Positions 9,091-17,020 of a stretch of DNA of 42,260 bases are shown one piece after another. Source of the DNA: Bacteroidales bacterium UBA5072 (lineage in GTDB: Bacteria; Bacteroidota; Bacteroidia; Bacteroidales; UBA10428); assembly GCA_002415855.1 (NCBI GenBank), contig DIAS01000089.1, forward strand, positions 1 to 42,260, read 5' to 3'. The notes below the pieces were generated by a model that saw only the letters and a list, made by a program, of their open reading frames with translations, was not told where the DNA came from and made no database searches. The position numbers were made by a program, and so were the translations under genes. Positions within the stretch are counted from its first letter, which is position 1. The number at the start of each line of letters is the position of its first letter.

Positions 9091-9678
9091 ATGCAGCAAG
9101 AAACAAGAAATACAATCCATCCAGCCAAAAACGAAACTTCGTTTACGGACAGACATTTGCTGAAACAATTGAATTGGTATGCACTGTATACAAGACCCCG
9201 GCATGAAAAGAAAATCTACGCCAAGCTGAAACAGGAAAATATTGAGGCTTTTTTGCCCCTTCAAACCACCATCAGACAATGGAGTGACCGGAAGAAGAAG
9301 GTATCCGAACCACTCTTCAGTTGCTATGTTTTTGTTTTTATCTCCACCAAGGATTATTACCGCATACTGAATCTGAACGGTGTTGTACGTTTCGTCACCT
9401 TTGAAGGCAAAGCCGTGGCAATTCCGGAGAAGCAGATCAAGATTATCAGAATGCTGCTTGAACAGGATATTGAAATCGAAGATACAAAAGAGCCTATTGC
9501 GAAAGGCTCAAGAGTCGAAATCAAGATCGGACCTTTAAGCGGTATTTCTGGAGAGCTGTTGGAAAGTGCAGGTAAAAGACGAGTAATTATCAGGATTGAG
9601 GAAATCAACAAAACGCTGCTGGTGAATGTGCCTTTGAATTATCTCAGATTAATCGACCAGGATAATCCAAAGATTTAA
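9091..9678 (+). CDS. upxY: UpxY-like NusG-family transcription antiterminator
   Basis: This 195-residue protein is a NusG paralogue. The NGN domain begins with NWYALYTRPRHEKKIYAKL and contains EAFLPLQTTIRQWSDRKKK and PLFSCYVFVFI. The C-terminal part has the KOW motif region (KGSRVEIKIGPLSGISGELLE). UpxY proteins in Bacteroides let RNA polymerase read through the leader of their own capsule operon, whereas general NusG acts genome-wide. Here it is the third gene of the export block, 22 bases after the kinase, and is followed by a 201-base untranslated gap before the next gene. It probably supports transcription of the long downstream operon (inference). A UpxZ-type inhibitor was not seen. Confidence 0.85.
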   Translation: MQQETRNTIHPAKNETSFTDRHLLKQLNWYALYTRPRHEKKIYAKLKQENIEAFLPLQTTIRQWSDRKKKVSEPLFSCYVFVFISTKDYYRILNLNGVVRFVTFEGKAVAIPEKQIKIIRMLLEQDIEIEDTKEPIAKGSRVEIKIGPLSGISGELLESAGKRRVIIRIEEINKTLLVNVPLNYLRLIDQDNPKI

Positions 9679-9752
9679 ATAGGATTTTTTACAAATAAAA
9701 CCAATCTGATCGATGAATTCAGATGTAGCTGCCCTTGCTGTTAGTCTCTTAT

Positions 9753-9776
9753 TGTGACTTGCAGGGCGAAGCATTG
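9753..9776 (+). repeat. Copy 1 of a 24-base dispersed repeat (core GCAGGGCGAAGCATTG)
   Basis: TGTGACTT followed by the 16-base core GCAGGGCGAAGCATTG occurs here. The same 24 bases occur at 20920-20943 with two mismatches, both outside the core. GCAGGGC (9761-9767) can pair with GCCCTTGC at 9731-9738 with one bulge, giving a stem-loop in the 201-base leader between upxY and the acyltransferase gene. The rest of that leader (9679-9879) is AT-rich near the start codon and otherwise unassigned. It could be a REP-like element or an RNA signal for the antiterminator. Confidence 0.55.
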
Positions 9777-9879
9777 AGCAATCAAGAGAAAAAAGAAATT
9801 CATAAGCGGTTATTGTAACCCCATCATTCTGGTTATCTGACAAACTGACCAGACTTTTAATTAATAAAATTTTTATATT

Positions 9880-10491
9880 ATGCTCGCTTTCATTAAACGA
9901 TTTGTTGAAAACCGCCTGGATCAATATAAGACAAACTACATTAAGCAAATGGTCACACTGGTAGGCTCAGGTCATGTATTCGAAAGATCTACTTATGTCA
10001 GGCTGGCTGACGGTTCTGACAGGCAGGATATCGTAATTGGTGATCATGCGATGATTTCGGGAAAATTGATTTCTGAAAACCATGGCAAGATTTTGCTGGG
10101 TACCTATACATTTTTAAGAGAGAATAGCACCATTGGTTCTGTAAAATCGGTCACAATAGGAGACTACACATCCATAGCAGACTACGTAGTAATTATGGAT
10201 AACAACAACCATCCGATCAATCCGGAAGACAGGCTCATTAAAAGCGGATCCAAAAAGGGATCAGACTACCGGAAATGGCGGCATTCAGAAGCAGAATCCA
10301 TCGTGATAGGTCGTAATGTCTGGATAGGTTCATTTGCAAGAGTTTGTAAGGGTGTAAATATCGGAGACAATTCAATTATTGCTGCAAATGCTGTTGTCAC
10401 TAAGGATGTCCCCCCTAATTCAATTGCGGCCGGAAATCCGGCAAGAATTGTGAAAACAGATATTGATAAAACCCCAAGAGTTTTCATTTAA
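9880..10491 (+). CDS. Hexapeptide-repeat acyltransferase (WbbJ-like)
   Basis: This 203-residue left-handed beta-helix protein has imperfect hexapeptide repeats from about residue 45 to 195. Its C-terminus reads IGDNSIIAANAVVTKDVPPNSIAAGNPARIV, the usual ending of sugar O-acetyltransferases. DNNNHPINPEDR supplies the family's conserved active-site histidine region. It probably transfers an acetyl group from acetyl-CoA to a hydroxyl of a repeat-unit sugar in the cytoplasm. It is the first gene after the untranslated leader downstream of the antiterminator, and its 3' end lies 19 bases before the flippase start chosen here. Confidence 0.85.
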   Translation: MLAFIKRFVENRLDQYKTNYIKQMVTLVGSGHVFERSTYVRLADGSDRQDIVIGDHAMISGKLISENHGKILLGTYTFLRENSTIGSVKSVTIGDYTSIADYVVIMDNNNHPINPEDRLIKSGSKKGSDYRKWRHSEAESIVIGRNVWIGSFARVCKGVNIGDNSIIAANAVVTKDVPPNSIAAGNPARIVKTDIDKTPRVFI

Positions 10492-10510
10492 GCGGAATAT
10501 CAACCTCTTC

Positions 10511-12040
10511 ATGGAAAAGAAAGCCGGAACATCCGTTATTTCTGATAGTGCAAAACAAACTGCCTCCATCATGGCCGGGAAGATCATTGCGCTATTGGCG
10601 ACTTTTACCATGCCTTTGTTTTTAACAAGGTTCCTGACAAAATATGAATACGGAATTTTTTCTCAGTTTTATCTTGTGGTAAATTTCTGCACGGTGATTT
10701 TCAGTCTCGGCATACATTCCAACCTTTATTTTTTCTATCCAAATGCAAGTGAAAAGGAACGACGATCATTGATCCTCCAAACCTTGATACTTCTGCTGAT
10801 TTTTACCTTGTTTGCCATTGGTCTGGTTAATATACCTCTTCTTAATACGTTTTTAATCGGCAAAGGAGACCTTCTTAATTACATCCCCTATATCAGCCTG
10901 GGAATTTTGTTTTTGTTGCCTATCTATATAATAGAGCCTCTGTATGTGGCAAAAATAGACAACGTAACAAGTGTTCTATATCCTCCTGCCGTGGTGCTGT
11001 TCAGGTTAGCTTTTGTTATAGGTTTTGCTGTATGCCTGCACAACCTGAATGCTGTATTTTTAGGGATCATTGTCGCAGGTTTTGTCGCCTTTGCCTTTGT
11101 CATGTTTTATTCCCTGAAAGGAATTGAACTTAAAAGTATAAGAAGCCTGATTAATCTCGAGCTTGTCAAAAAACAGCTGAAATATAGTCTGCCATTCGGA
11201 CTGACCCTGGTCTTAAACACACTGGCGCTGCAATTCGATAAAATTATATGCATTTCCTTTTTAGTGCCGGCTGCTTACGCAACATATTCTGTGGCATTTT
11301 ACGGGATCCCTGGTGTTGAACAGGTTTACCAGTCTCTTTCGCAGGTTTACCTGATAAAGATGGCATCCAAGTTTCATGAAAACAAGATAGCTGATATTTC
11401 AGAAATTTATAAAACGCTTGTCACAAAAACGTATTCCTTTTCAATACCTGCCATTCTACTTGTATCACTGTATGCAAAGAGAATAATTGTACTCTTCTTT
11501 ACAAACAAATACATCGATGCAGTTCCCTTATTCAGGACGTACATACTATCTTTTCTTGTATTTATGCTCGGTGCAGGACTTATCCTCAGGGCAACCGATA
11601 AAACAGCATTATCATTAAAAGTATATTTGCTTAGCAGCTTGTTTACTTTACCGCTGACTTACTTCCTGATTAAACATTTTGGAATTTGGGGAGGTATGAC
11701 CAGTGCCATGGTAAGTATCATTTTACCAAAGGTTTGGCAGATCCGCTATGAAATGAGATTAATCCATACAAATTTCTTTTCTTACTTTCCCTGGAAGAAG
11801 TTTCTGATCATTGCTCTTATCTCGGTTATTACGATCATTCCCTTTATTTTTATTGAATATTTTTTTGAATATGGAAACATCATTATGTTGCTCCTTGCTG
11901 CCATATACCTGCTTTCTGTATCAGCGCTCGAAATAAAATACGGGGTCTTTATCTTTGACAGCATCGCAATTAATGCCAAGATTAAGGATTTAACGTCTAA
12001 ATTTATATCCATTCCGGCAAGTCGGTTTACCAAAAGATGA
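10511..12040 (+). CDS. Wzx-like oligosaccharide flippase
   Basis: This integral membrane protein of 509 residues has 12-14 predicted hydrophobic helices spread along its whole length and the MATE/PST-type start SAKQTASIMAGKIIALLATFTMPLFL. The ORF can be extended to an ATG at 10463, inside the previous gene; I chose 10511 because the extra 16 residues are polar and the family starts close to the first helix. Such proteins flip undecaprenyl-linked repeat units across the inner membrane. The next gene, a Wzy-like polymerase, overlaps it by 4 bases, supporting a Wzx/Wzy-dependent pathway. Confidence 0.85.
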   Translation: MEKKAGTSVISDSAKQTASIMAGKIIALLATFTMPLFLTRFLTKYEYGIFSQFYLVVNFCTVIFSLGIHSNLYFFYPNASEKERRSLILQTLILLLIFTLFAIGLVNIPLLNTFLIGKGDLLNYIPYISLGILFLLPIYIIEPLYVAKIDNVTSVLYPPAVVLFRLAFVIGFAVCLHNLNAVFLGIIVAGFVAFAFVMFYSLKGIELKSIRSLINLELVKKQLKYSLPFGLTLVLNTLALQFDKIICISFLVPAAYATYSVAFYGIPGVEQVYQSLSQVYLIKMASKFHENKIADISEIYKTLVTKTYSFSIPAILLVSLYAKRIIVLFFTNKYIDAVPLFRTYILSFLVFMLGAGLILRATDKTALSLKVYLLSSLFTLPLTYFLIKHFGIWGGMTSAMVSIILPKVWQIRYEMRLIHTNFFSYFPWKKFLIIALISVITIIPFIFIEYFFEYGNIIMLLLAAIYLLSVSALEIKYGVFIFDSIAINAKIKDLTSKFISIPASRFTKR

Positions 12041-13230
12041 TAATGAAACTTCAGAGGATTTGTCTTTATCTGTTCTTCTTTTCCCTGAATTTTGAAGTTT
12101 GGGATCCTTTTCAAACCAATGGCTTTTTCTCAATAGCCAGGTTAACAGGAATTCTCTATTTCCTGGTTTCAATACCGCAGATCCTAAGCTATAAAACAGA
12201 TGACAGTGTCAAGCCGATCATTAAGTCGATCTTGTTATACTTTGGACTTCTTCTGATCATAAACGCCTTTCATACGGAATCAATCGGTGAGTATTTTTTT
12301 GATTTCACCATCTTCCAAAACATCGTTCTTTTCTGGATCCTTATCAACCACGAGAATACTCAGCCCAAGGTTTTAGAAGGGGGTATGCTGTCTTTTGCTT
12401 TTGGGTCAGTTGCTCTGGCCTTGCTTTATTACAACGGCATTGGGATCGAATATACCAACGGCAGGGTTTCTGTTTTTGGGGACAATCAGAATATTATCGG
12501 ATTGCGTATGTGCATTTCCATCACCATTCTTATTCTGGCTGTCGTTCAAAATGCACTTCGTTTGCCGAAAGCCCGCTTTTTATTGTTGTTGCCAATTCCG
12601 GTAATGATCAGTCTTATGATAGGAACGGGATCGCGTCATGCACTTCTGGCTTTTATGATTGTTTTTATAGCTGGGCTTGTATTGTTAAAAACCAATAAAT
12701 CAGGGTGGAAAATACTGGCGTTCGTTGTTGGTATTGTTTCCATCATCTTTATTTTTCTGTATACCTTGCAAAACGAAGTATTACGAACACGTTTGCTTGA
12801 AAGTGTTCAGGAAGGCAATCTGTCAAACCGTGATGTAATCTGGAAAAATATAATTCCCATTATTAAGAGTCATCCGATTCTGGGAATCGGACAGTCCGGT
12901 TATGCGCAATACTGTCAGCTTACATTTGGTGCCTATACAAGCCCGCACAATGTTATTCTGGAAATACTTTGTTTTACCGGATTTACAGGACTGATTATAT
13001 ACTTCTATTTCTTCTATCTCAATTTCAACAGAAGCTGGCAAACATACAGGAAAGAAGGTATCCTGCTTCCCACCTTGTTAATGCTAATCGCCTTTACCAT
13101 GCTGCTGATCAGTCATATTCTGGAAGTTAAAATCGGTTGGGCAATTTTCGCTTATGCTTCCAGCAGTGGCTTTCTGGAGAAAAGTGAGACCCAGGATGAA
13201 GATCAACAAATGGAACAGATTTCAGGTTAA
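12037..13230 (+). CDS. Wzy-like O-antigen/exopolysaccharide polymerase
   Basis: This 397-residue membrane protein has about 10-11 hydrophobic segments. A large loop carries the O-antigen ligase/polymerase signature: NRDVIWKNIIPIIKSHPILGIG, then SPHNVILEILCFTGFTGLIIY. Earlier, GTGSRHALLAF is also typical. The family joins lipid-linked repeat units in the periplasm. It overlaps the flippase gene by 4 bases (ATGA); a second ATG two codons later is an equally good start. WaaL-like ligases share this fold, but the location next to a flippase and Wzc favours a polymerase. Confidence 0.82.
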   Translation: MIMKLQRICLYLFFFSLNFEVWDPFQTNGFFSIARLTGILYFLVSIPQILSYKTDDSVKPIIKSILLYFGLLLIINAFHTESIGEYFFDFTIFQNIVLFWILINHENTQPKVLEGGMLSFAFGSVALALLYYNGIGIEYTNGRVSVFGDNQNIIGLRMCISITILILAVVQNALRLPKARFLLLLPIPVMISLMIGTGSRHALLAFMIVFIAGLVLLKTNKSGWKILAFVVGIVSIIFIFLYTLQNEVLRTRLLESVQEGNLSNRDVIWKNIIPIIKSHPILGIGQSGYAQYCQLTFGAYTSPHNVILEILCFTGFTGLIIYFYFFYLNFNRSWQTYRKEGILLPTLLMLIAFTMLLISHILEVKIGWAIFAYASSSGFLEKSETQDEDQQMEQISG

Positions 13231-13231
13231 G

Positions 13232-14332
13232 ATGAGAATTCTTTGTGTTATTGACAGCCTGTGTTTCGGGGGGGCACAACGGCAACTTGTAGAATTGGCA
13301 TTTTCCTTCAAAGCAAAGGGACATGCGGTTTCATTCCTTACTTACCATCATATACCATTTTTTAATTCAATGGTTGAAGAGGAAGGAATCCCAATAATGT
13401 GCATTCATGAACCAAACTATATCAAACGTCTTTTTAAAATGAGGCGGTTCATCAGGATGGGAAAATTTGACGCAATACTTTCATTTCTGGAAGCTGCAAA
13501 TTTTATCTGTGAATTTGCAGGTATTCCAAACCGAAAATGGAAACTGGTGGCAGGTGAGCGAAGTGCAAATCCGGCAATTCTAAAATCACTAAAATTGAAG
13601 ATATATCGATGGTTTCATTTTTATGCCGATTATATAGTTGCTAATTCAAAAGCTAATCTGGACCTCGTTCGCACCGTGAATCCGTTGCTTCCGGAATCAA
13701 AATGCCGAATCATTTATAACACTGTGGATTTCAGGCGATTTTCTCCAGCAGTCAGTTTTGATTTCCGACGCAATGGCAGAACATCCCTGGTAATAGCCGC
13801 GAGAATCCAATATGAAAAAAACATACATGGCTTGATTGAAGCACTCTCGCTGCTAAAAAAGGAAGAACTCGAAAAAATAAAAATTGACTGGTATGGTGAA
13901 TACGATACACACAACAATACAAACCGGCTTTTAATAGATTCTCAGGCAAAAATAATGACAAAGGGACTTGAAAGTACCATTACCTTTCATGCAGCCACTC
14001 ACGATATTATCAGGATCATACAGGAATCAGATGCTGTAGGACTTTTCAGTTTCTATGAAGGGTTTCCCAACATTATTTGTGAAGCAATGGCTTGTGAGAA
14101 ACCGGTGGTCTGCACCCGGGTTTCTGATATGTCATATTTTCTATCTCAAAATCCTGAATTGTTGTGTGATCCAACTGATCCTGTTTCCATCAGGGATGCA
14201 CTCAGCTACCTGATAAGTCTGGATAGTACTCAACTACAAAGGATCGGAACGGAAAACAGAAACATAGCCATGGAGAGATTCAACAGGGAAAAAATTGTCT
14301 CGAGCTACTTAAATTTACTGGGTGCAGAATGA
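13232..14332 (+). CDS. Glycosyltransferase family 4 (GT-B fold)
   Basis: This glycosyltransferase has 366 residues when started at the ATG at 13232, one base after the stop of the polymerase gene. A longer frame to 13154 would overlap that gene by 77 bases and adds a basic leader, so I rejected it. The N-terminus CVIDSLCFGGAQRQLVELA is the glycine-rich acceptor-side loop of GT4 enzymes. The C-terminal donor site has SFYEGFPNIICEAMACEKPVV, with the EX7E pattern beginning at E276. The enzyme is predicted to be cytoplasmic and to retain the anomeric configuration. The donor sugar cannot be read from the sequence. A 403-base gap follows. Confidence 0.87.
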   Translation: MRILCVIDSLCFGGAQRQLVELAFSFKAKGHAVSFLTYHHIPFFNSMVEEEGIPIMCIHEPNYIKRLFKMRRFIRMGKFDAILSFLEAANFICEFAGIPNRKWKLVAGERSANPAILKSLKLKIYRWFHFYADYIVANSKANLDLVRTVNPLLPESKCRIIYNTVDFRRFSPAVSFDFRRNGRTSLVIAARIQYEKNIHGLIEALSLLKKEELEKIKIDWYGEYDTHNNTNRLLIDSQAKIMTKGLESTITFHAATHDIIRIIQESDAVGLFSFYEGFPNIICEAMACEKPVVCTRVSDMSYFLSQNPELLCDPTDPVSIRDALSYLISLDSTQLQRIGTENRNIAMERFNREKIVSSYLNLLGAE

Positions 14333-14735
14333 TCAGGTTACTCGGCTGTAGAGCACATCTTCGTATGTAATTAATGCAGAAAGAAAATTACAAGCTTGTT
14401 GAAGCCTGATGAAGAAACTGTAAAGCAGGATCTGGTGAATATCGTCCGGTACCGGGAAAACGGCAATTGGCAGTGCTGTAGTTGCCTCCGAAGTTACTGA
14501 AATCCCAAAGATTCCGGCAGTTGAAACCCAGTCACCTTGCGGAATCTGCATTCCGCCGGAAAACATAAAAAACTCCGGGAGACTATCGTGAACTGAACAA
14601 TTATACAATTGACAAAGTCTCCGAATAGTACAGATATTTTAAGGTAAAGGCCTTGAATACAATCACTTATATACTGGCTTACCTGTTATTTACCGATTTT
14701 ATATACTTTCCCATCCATAAACTTTATAAGGTAAG
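14333..14735. other. 403-base intergenic region rich in inverted repeats; no confident gene
   Basis: This is the longest gap in the locus. It holds several inverted repeats: AGATTCCG (14509-14516) with CGGAATCT (14540-14547); GGAGACT (14578-14584) with AGTCTCC (14616-14622); a GGAAT/ATTCC hairpin near 14541-14554; and a perfect CCGGTACCGG palindrome near 14448-14457. A 91-codon minus-strand frame (14608 to 14333) is open but has no recognisable family. A short plus-strand frame, with no ATG, ends in TGA at 14737-14739 and overlaps the next start codon. It could be a structured RNA, a decayed gene or a remnant of a small mobile element. Confidence 0.4.
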
Positions 14736-15827
14736 ATGAAAATCCTTTATTTCGCGGAGTATAATTTTGGGGGAGGTCCAAAGGCCAATGTAAATCTTGC
14801 TGTCTCATCCTCAAAATATGCAGAGGTTGCTTTTTTGGGAATTGATCACAACTACCCCATTCATAAAACAGTCAGCTTTCTGAAGCCCAAAGCCCGAAAG
14901 TCCATTAGCCTCAGGTATTTCATAGACTTCTGGAACGCATTGAATCAATTCAATCCAGATATTGTCCATGCCACAGGCATGTATACGGGTTTATTGGCTT
15001 TGTTTGGCAGATCGCTAAGGAGAAGAAAATATAAGGTAGTCATGACCCTGCACCATACATCCGTCAGGTTTCGGTATAACTTCCTGGCAAAAAAGATGGT
15101 GCATTTTTTAAACAAGGTCGATATGATACATTATCTGACGGATTATCAAAGAAGAATCTACATGAATTCAGGATTGAATCCTCCGATGTACAGGATCATT
15201 CCAAATATAAGCTATTCACAGACATATTCACAGGAGGAAAAGGAGGCATTAAGAGCTGACCTGCTGGCTGCCTCCTCGGCAAAATGGCTCGTGGTATATA
15301 TTGGCCGGCTGGCGGAAGACAAACAACTGAATGTTTTTATTGACACGATCAGGATAATTAACCACAAGGGCTTCAATGTCGGCGGAATTATTGTCGGTTC
15401 AGGTGAACAATCTTACGAGTATAGACTAAAGTCCTTGGCTGCTGAGTTGAATATCGCTTCAAAAATAGTGTTTACAGGTTTCTCCGATCGACCCGAGCTA
15501 TATATCATGGCTTGCGATTTTTGCCTGTTTCCCACGCAACATGCTGAAGCGCTCCCCTTGTTTATTCTCGAATCGTTTTCCCAGAACAAAACAATGGTAG
15601 TCTCGAATCATCCCTCGATCAGCAACCTGGTATGTGATCATTCAGATTCACTGATTGCTGAAATTCATACAGCTGAGCTATATGCCAGCAAGTGCATCGA
15701 AATACTTGAAAACCACCAATTGTGGAAAGAGCTTGAAACCGGCGCAAAGCATACTTATCAATATTATGCTCCGGAGAAAGCCATTCAGGAATTCAACAAT
15801 ATGTACCTCGAATTAGCCAGAGAATGA
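14736..15827 (+). CDS. Glycosyltransferase family 4 (GT-B fold)
   Basis: This 363-residue GT4 enzyme begins YFAEYNFGGGPKANVNLA, the glycine-rich N-terminal loop. The mid-protein VVYIGRLAEDKQLNVFID starts the C-terminal Rossmann domain, and IIVGSGEQSYEYRLKSLA and HAEALPLFILESF (about residues 268-280) form the nucleotide-sugar donor site. It is predicted to add one sugar to the lipid-linked repeat unit. It overlaps the next gene by 4 bases (ATGA), so the two are probably translated together. The donor and linkage are unknown. Confidence 0.87.
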   Translation: MKILYFAEYNFGGGPKANVNLAVSSSKYAEVAFLGIDHNYPIHKTVSFLKPKARKSISLRYFIDFWNALNQFNPDIVHATGMYTGLLALFGRSLRRRKYKVVMTLHHTSVRFRYNFLAKKMVHFLNKVDMIHYLTDYQRRIYMNSGLNPPMYRIIPNISYSQTYSQEEKEALRADLLAASSAKWLVVYIGRLAEDKQLNVFIDTIRIINHKGFNVGGIIVGSGEQSYEYRLKSLAAELNIASKIVFTGFSDRPELYIMACDFCLFPTQHAEALPLFILESFSQNKTMVVSNHPSISNLVCDHSDSLIAEIHTAELYASKCIEILENHQLWKELETGAKHTYQYYAPEKAIQEFNNMYLELARE

Positions 15828-17020
15828 TATTTTTAATTTCTTTCCTGATCCTTCTCCTGACGGTGTTTGTTTATATTTTACTCGATTTCACCGGGCCGGC
15901 CAGGATACCACTGAAACAGGTAACAGTGCTCGGAATGTCCTGTTCAAGAGCCAGAGACCTTATGGTACAGGAATATGATAACAAGGGGAACTTGTGGGCA
16001 ACACGCGGCATGATCCTCTATAAATTACCCAAGGGGGCTAATGAATTTGAACGCATTGCCCGTGTGCCAACTGGATTTTCTTATTTATGGCTGAATAACT
16101 TTTCAATATTCCGCAGATTTACAGTTAAACCTGAATGCATCGAGGTAACAATTTCTGAAGACGGAAATATTTGCGCTTTCGCAGCAGGATATATGCTATA
16201 CGGTGATTCGAACAATAGAAAGTTGAATTTCAGTATGAAACTGCCCCATTACGGACTGGGAGTGGGACGTGGCATGCTCAGTAACAGCCTGCTCAAGATC
16301 AATGATAAGCAGGTCTTCTTTAGTGAGTATTTTCGTAATGAGGAAAGAACCAGGGTGCATGTTTACAGCAGCAATGATTTTGGTAAAACCTGGGAAATTG
16401 CTTACGAATTTAAACCCGGCGTTATCCGGCACATTCATGCGCTTCACAAAGATCCCCACACCGGTAATACCTGGATATGTACGGGTGACAACGATTATGA
16501 ATGTATGATCGGACAATCTGATAATAATTATCATACGATTGAGTTCATCGGAGTTGGTAGTCAGGTATGGCGTACATGTCACCTGGTCTTTACCGAAGAC
16601 TCCATTTATTGGGGTACCGATACCGGCTCGGAAGACATTTCGGGCATTTACAGATTGGACAAAAAGGATCGCAGGTTAACCAAACTCCTTAAAGTCGACG
16701 GGGCCGTATTTTTCGGTACACGTCTCGAAAAGGGAACCATTTTACTGAGCACGGACCGGGAAGGTTTTCCAAATGAAAAGGATGACAGGATAAGGTTGTA
16801 CGTCATTACCGGAAATGAGCAGATAACTGAACTGGAATTTGGCACCTGGAAGCATAAAAAAACAGGTTTCAGGTTCAATTTTGCCAAATTGCGGTTTCAA
16901 CGCAATCAGGGAAGTGATTTCCTGGCCATCAGCGTTCTTAATCAGAAAGAGGTCCCGGATGGGGATCTGATCCTTATTTCAGAAGATGAACTTAACAGGA
17001 TAGCACCAAACAATGAATGA
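15824..17020 (+). CDS. Membrane-anchored beta-propeller (BNR/sialidase-like fold) protein of unknown function
   Basis: This 398-residue protein has one N-terminal membrane helix (MIFLISFLILLLTVFVYILL) and then a periplasmic or external domain of repeated four-strand units. VYSSNDFGKTWEIAYEF carries an Asp-box (S-x-D-x-G-x-T-W), typical of sialidase/BNR propellers. Further blades are suggested by GNTWICTGDNDYECMIG and IYWGTDTGSEDISGIYRLD. The catalytic arginine triad and tyrosine of true sialidases cannot be identified, so I do not call it a sialidase. It lies between a glycosyltransferase (4-base overlap) and a second propeller-type gene (8-base overlap), so it is surely part of the polysaccharide operon. 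It may modify or bind the polymer outside the cytoplasm. Confidence 0.65.
   Translation: MIFLISFLILLLTVFVYILLDFTGPARIPLKQVTVLGMSCSRARDLMVQEYDNKGNLWATRGMILYKLPKGANEFERIARVPTGFSYLWLNNFSIFRRFTVKPECIEVTISEDGNICAFAAGYMLYGDSNNRKLNFSMKLPHYGLGVGRGMLSNSLLKINDKQVFFSEYFRNEERTRVHVYSSNDFGKTWEIAYEFKPGVIRHIHALHKDPHTGNTWICTGDNDYECMIGQSDNNYHTIEFIGVGSQVWRTCHLVFTEDSIYWGTDTGSEDISGIYRLDKKDRRLTKLLKVDGAVFFGTRLEKGTILLSTDREGFPNEKDDRIRLYVITGNEQITELEFGTWKHKKTGFRFNFAKLRFQRNQGSDFLAISVLNQKEVPDGDLILISEDELNRIAPNNE

Noticed and set aside
13154..13231. Upstream ATG extending the first GT4 glycosyltransferase by 26 residues
   Set aside because: It would overlap the polymerase gene by 77 bases and adds a basic segment before the normal GT4 N-terminus; ATG 13232 sits one base after the previous stop.
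14333..14608. Open frame of 91 codons on the minus strand inside the 403-base gap
   Set aside because: No family signal, no clear start context, opposite to all neighbouring genes, and the region is full of inverted repeats. Kept only as part of the unassigned gap.
15824..17020. Calling the Asp-box propeller protein a sialidase
   Set aside because: Only one clear Asp-box is visible and the arginine triad and catalytic tyrosine of sialidases cannot be identified.
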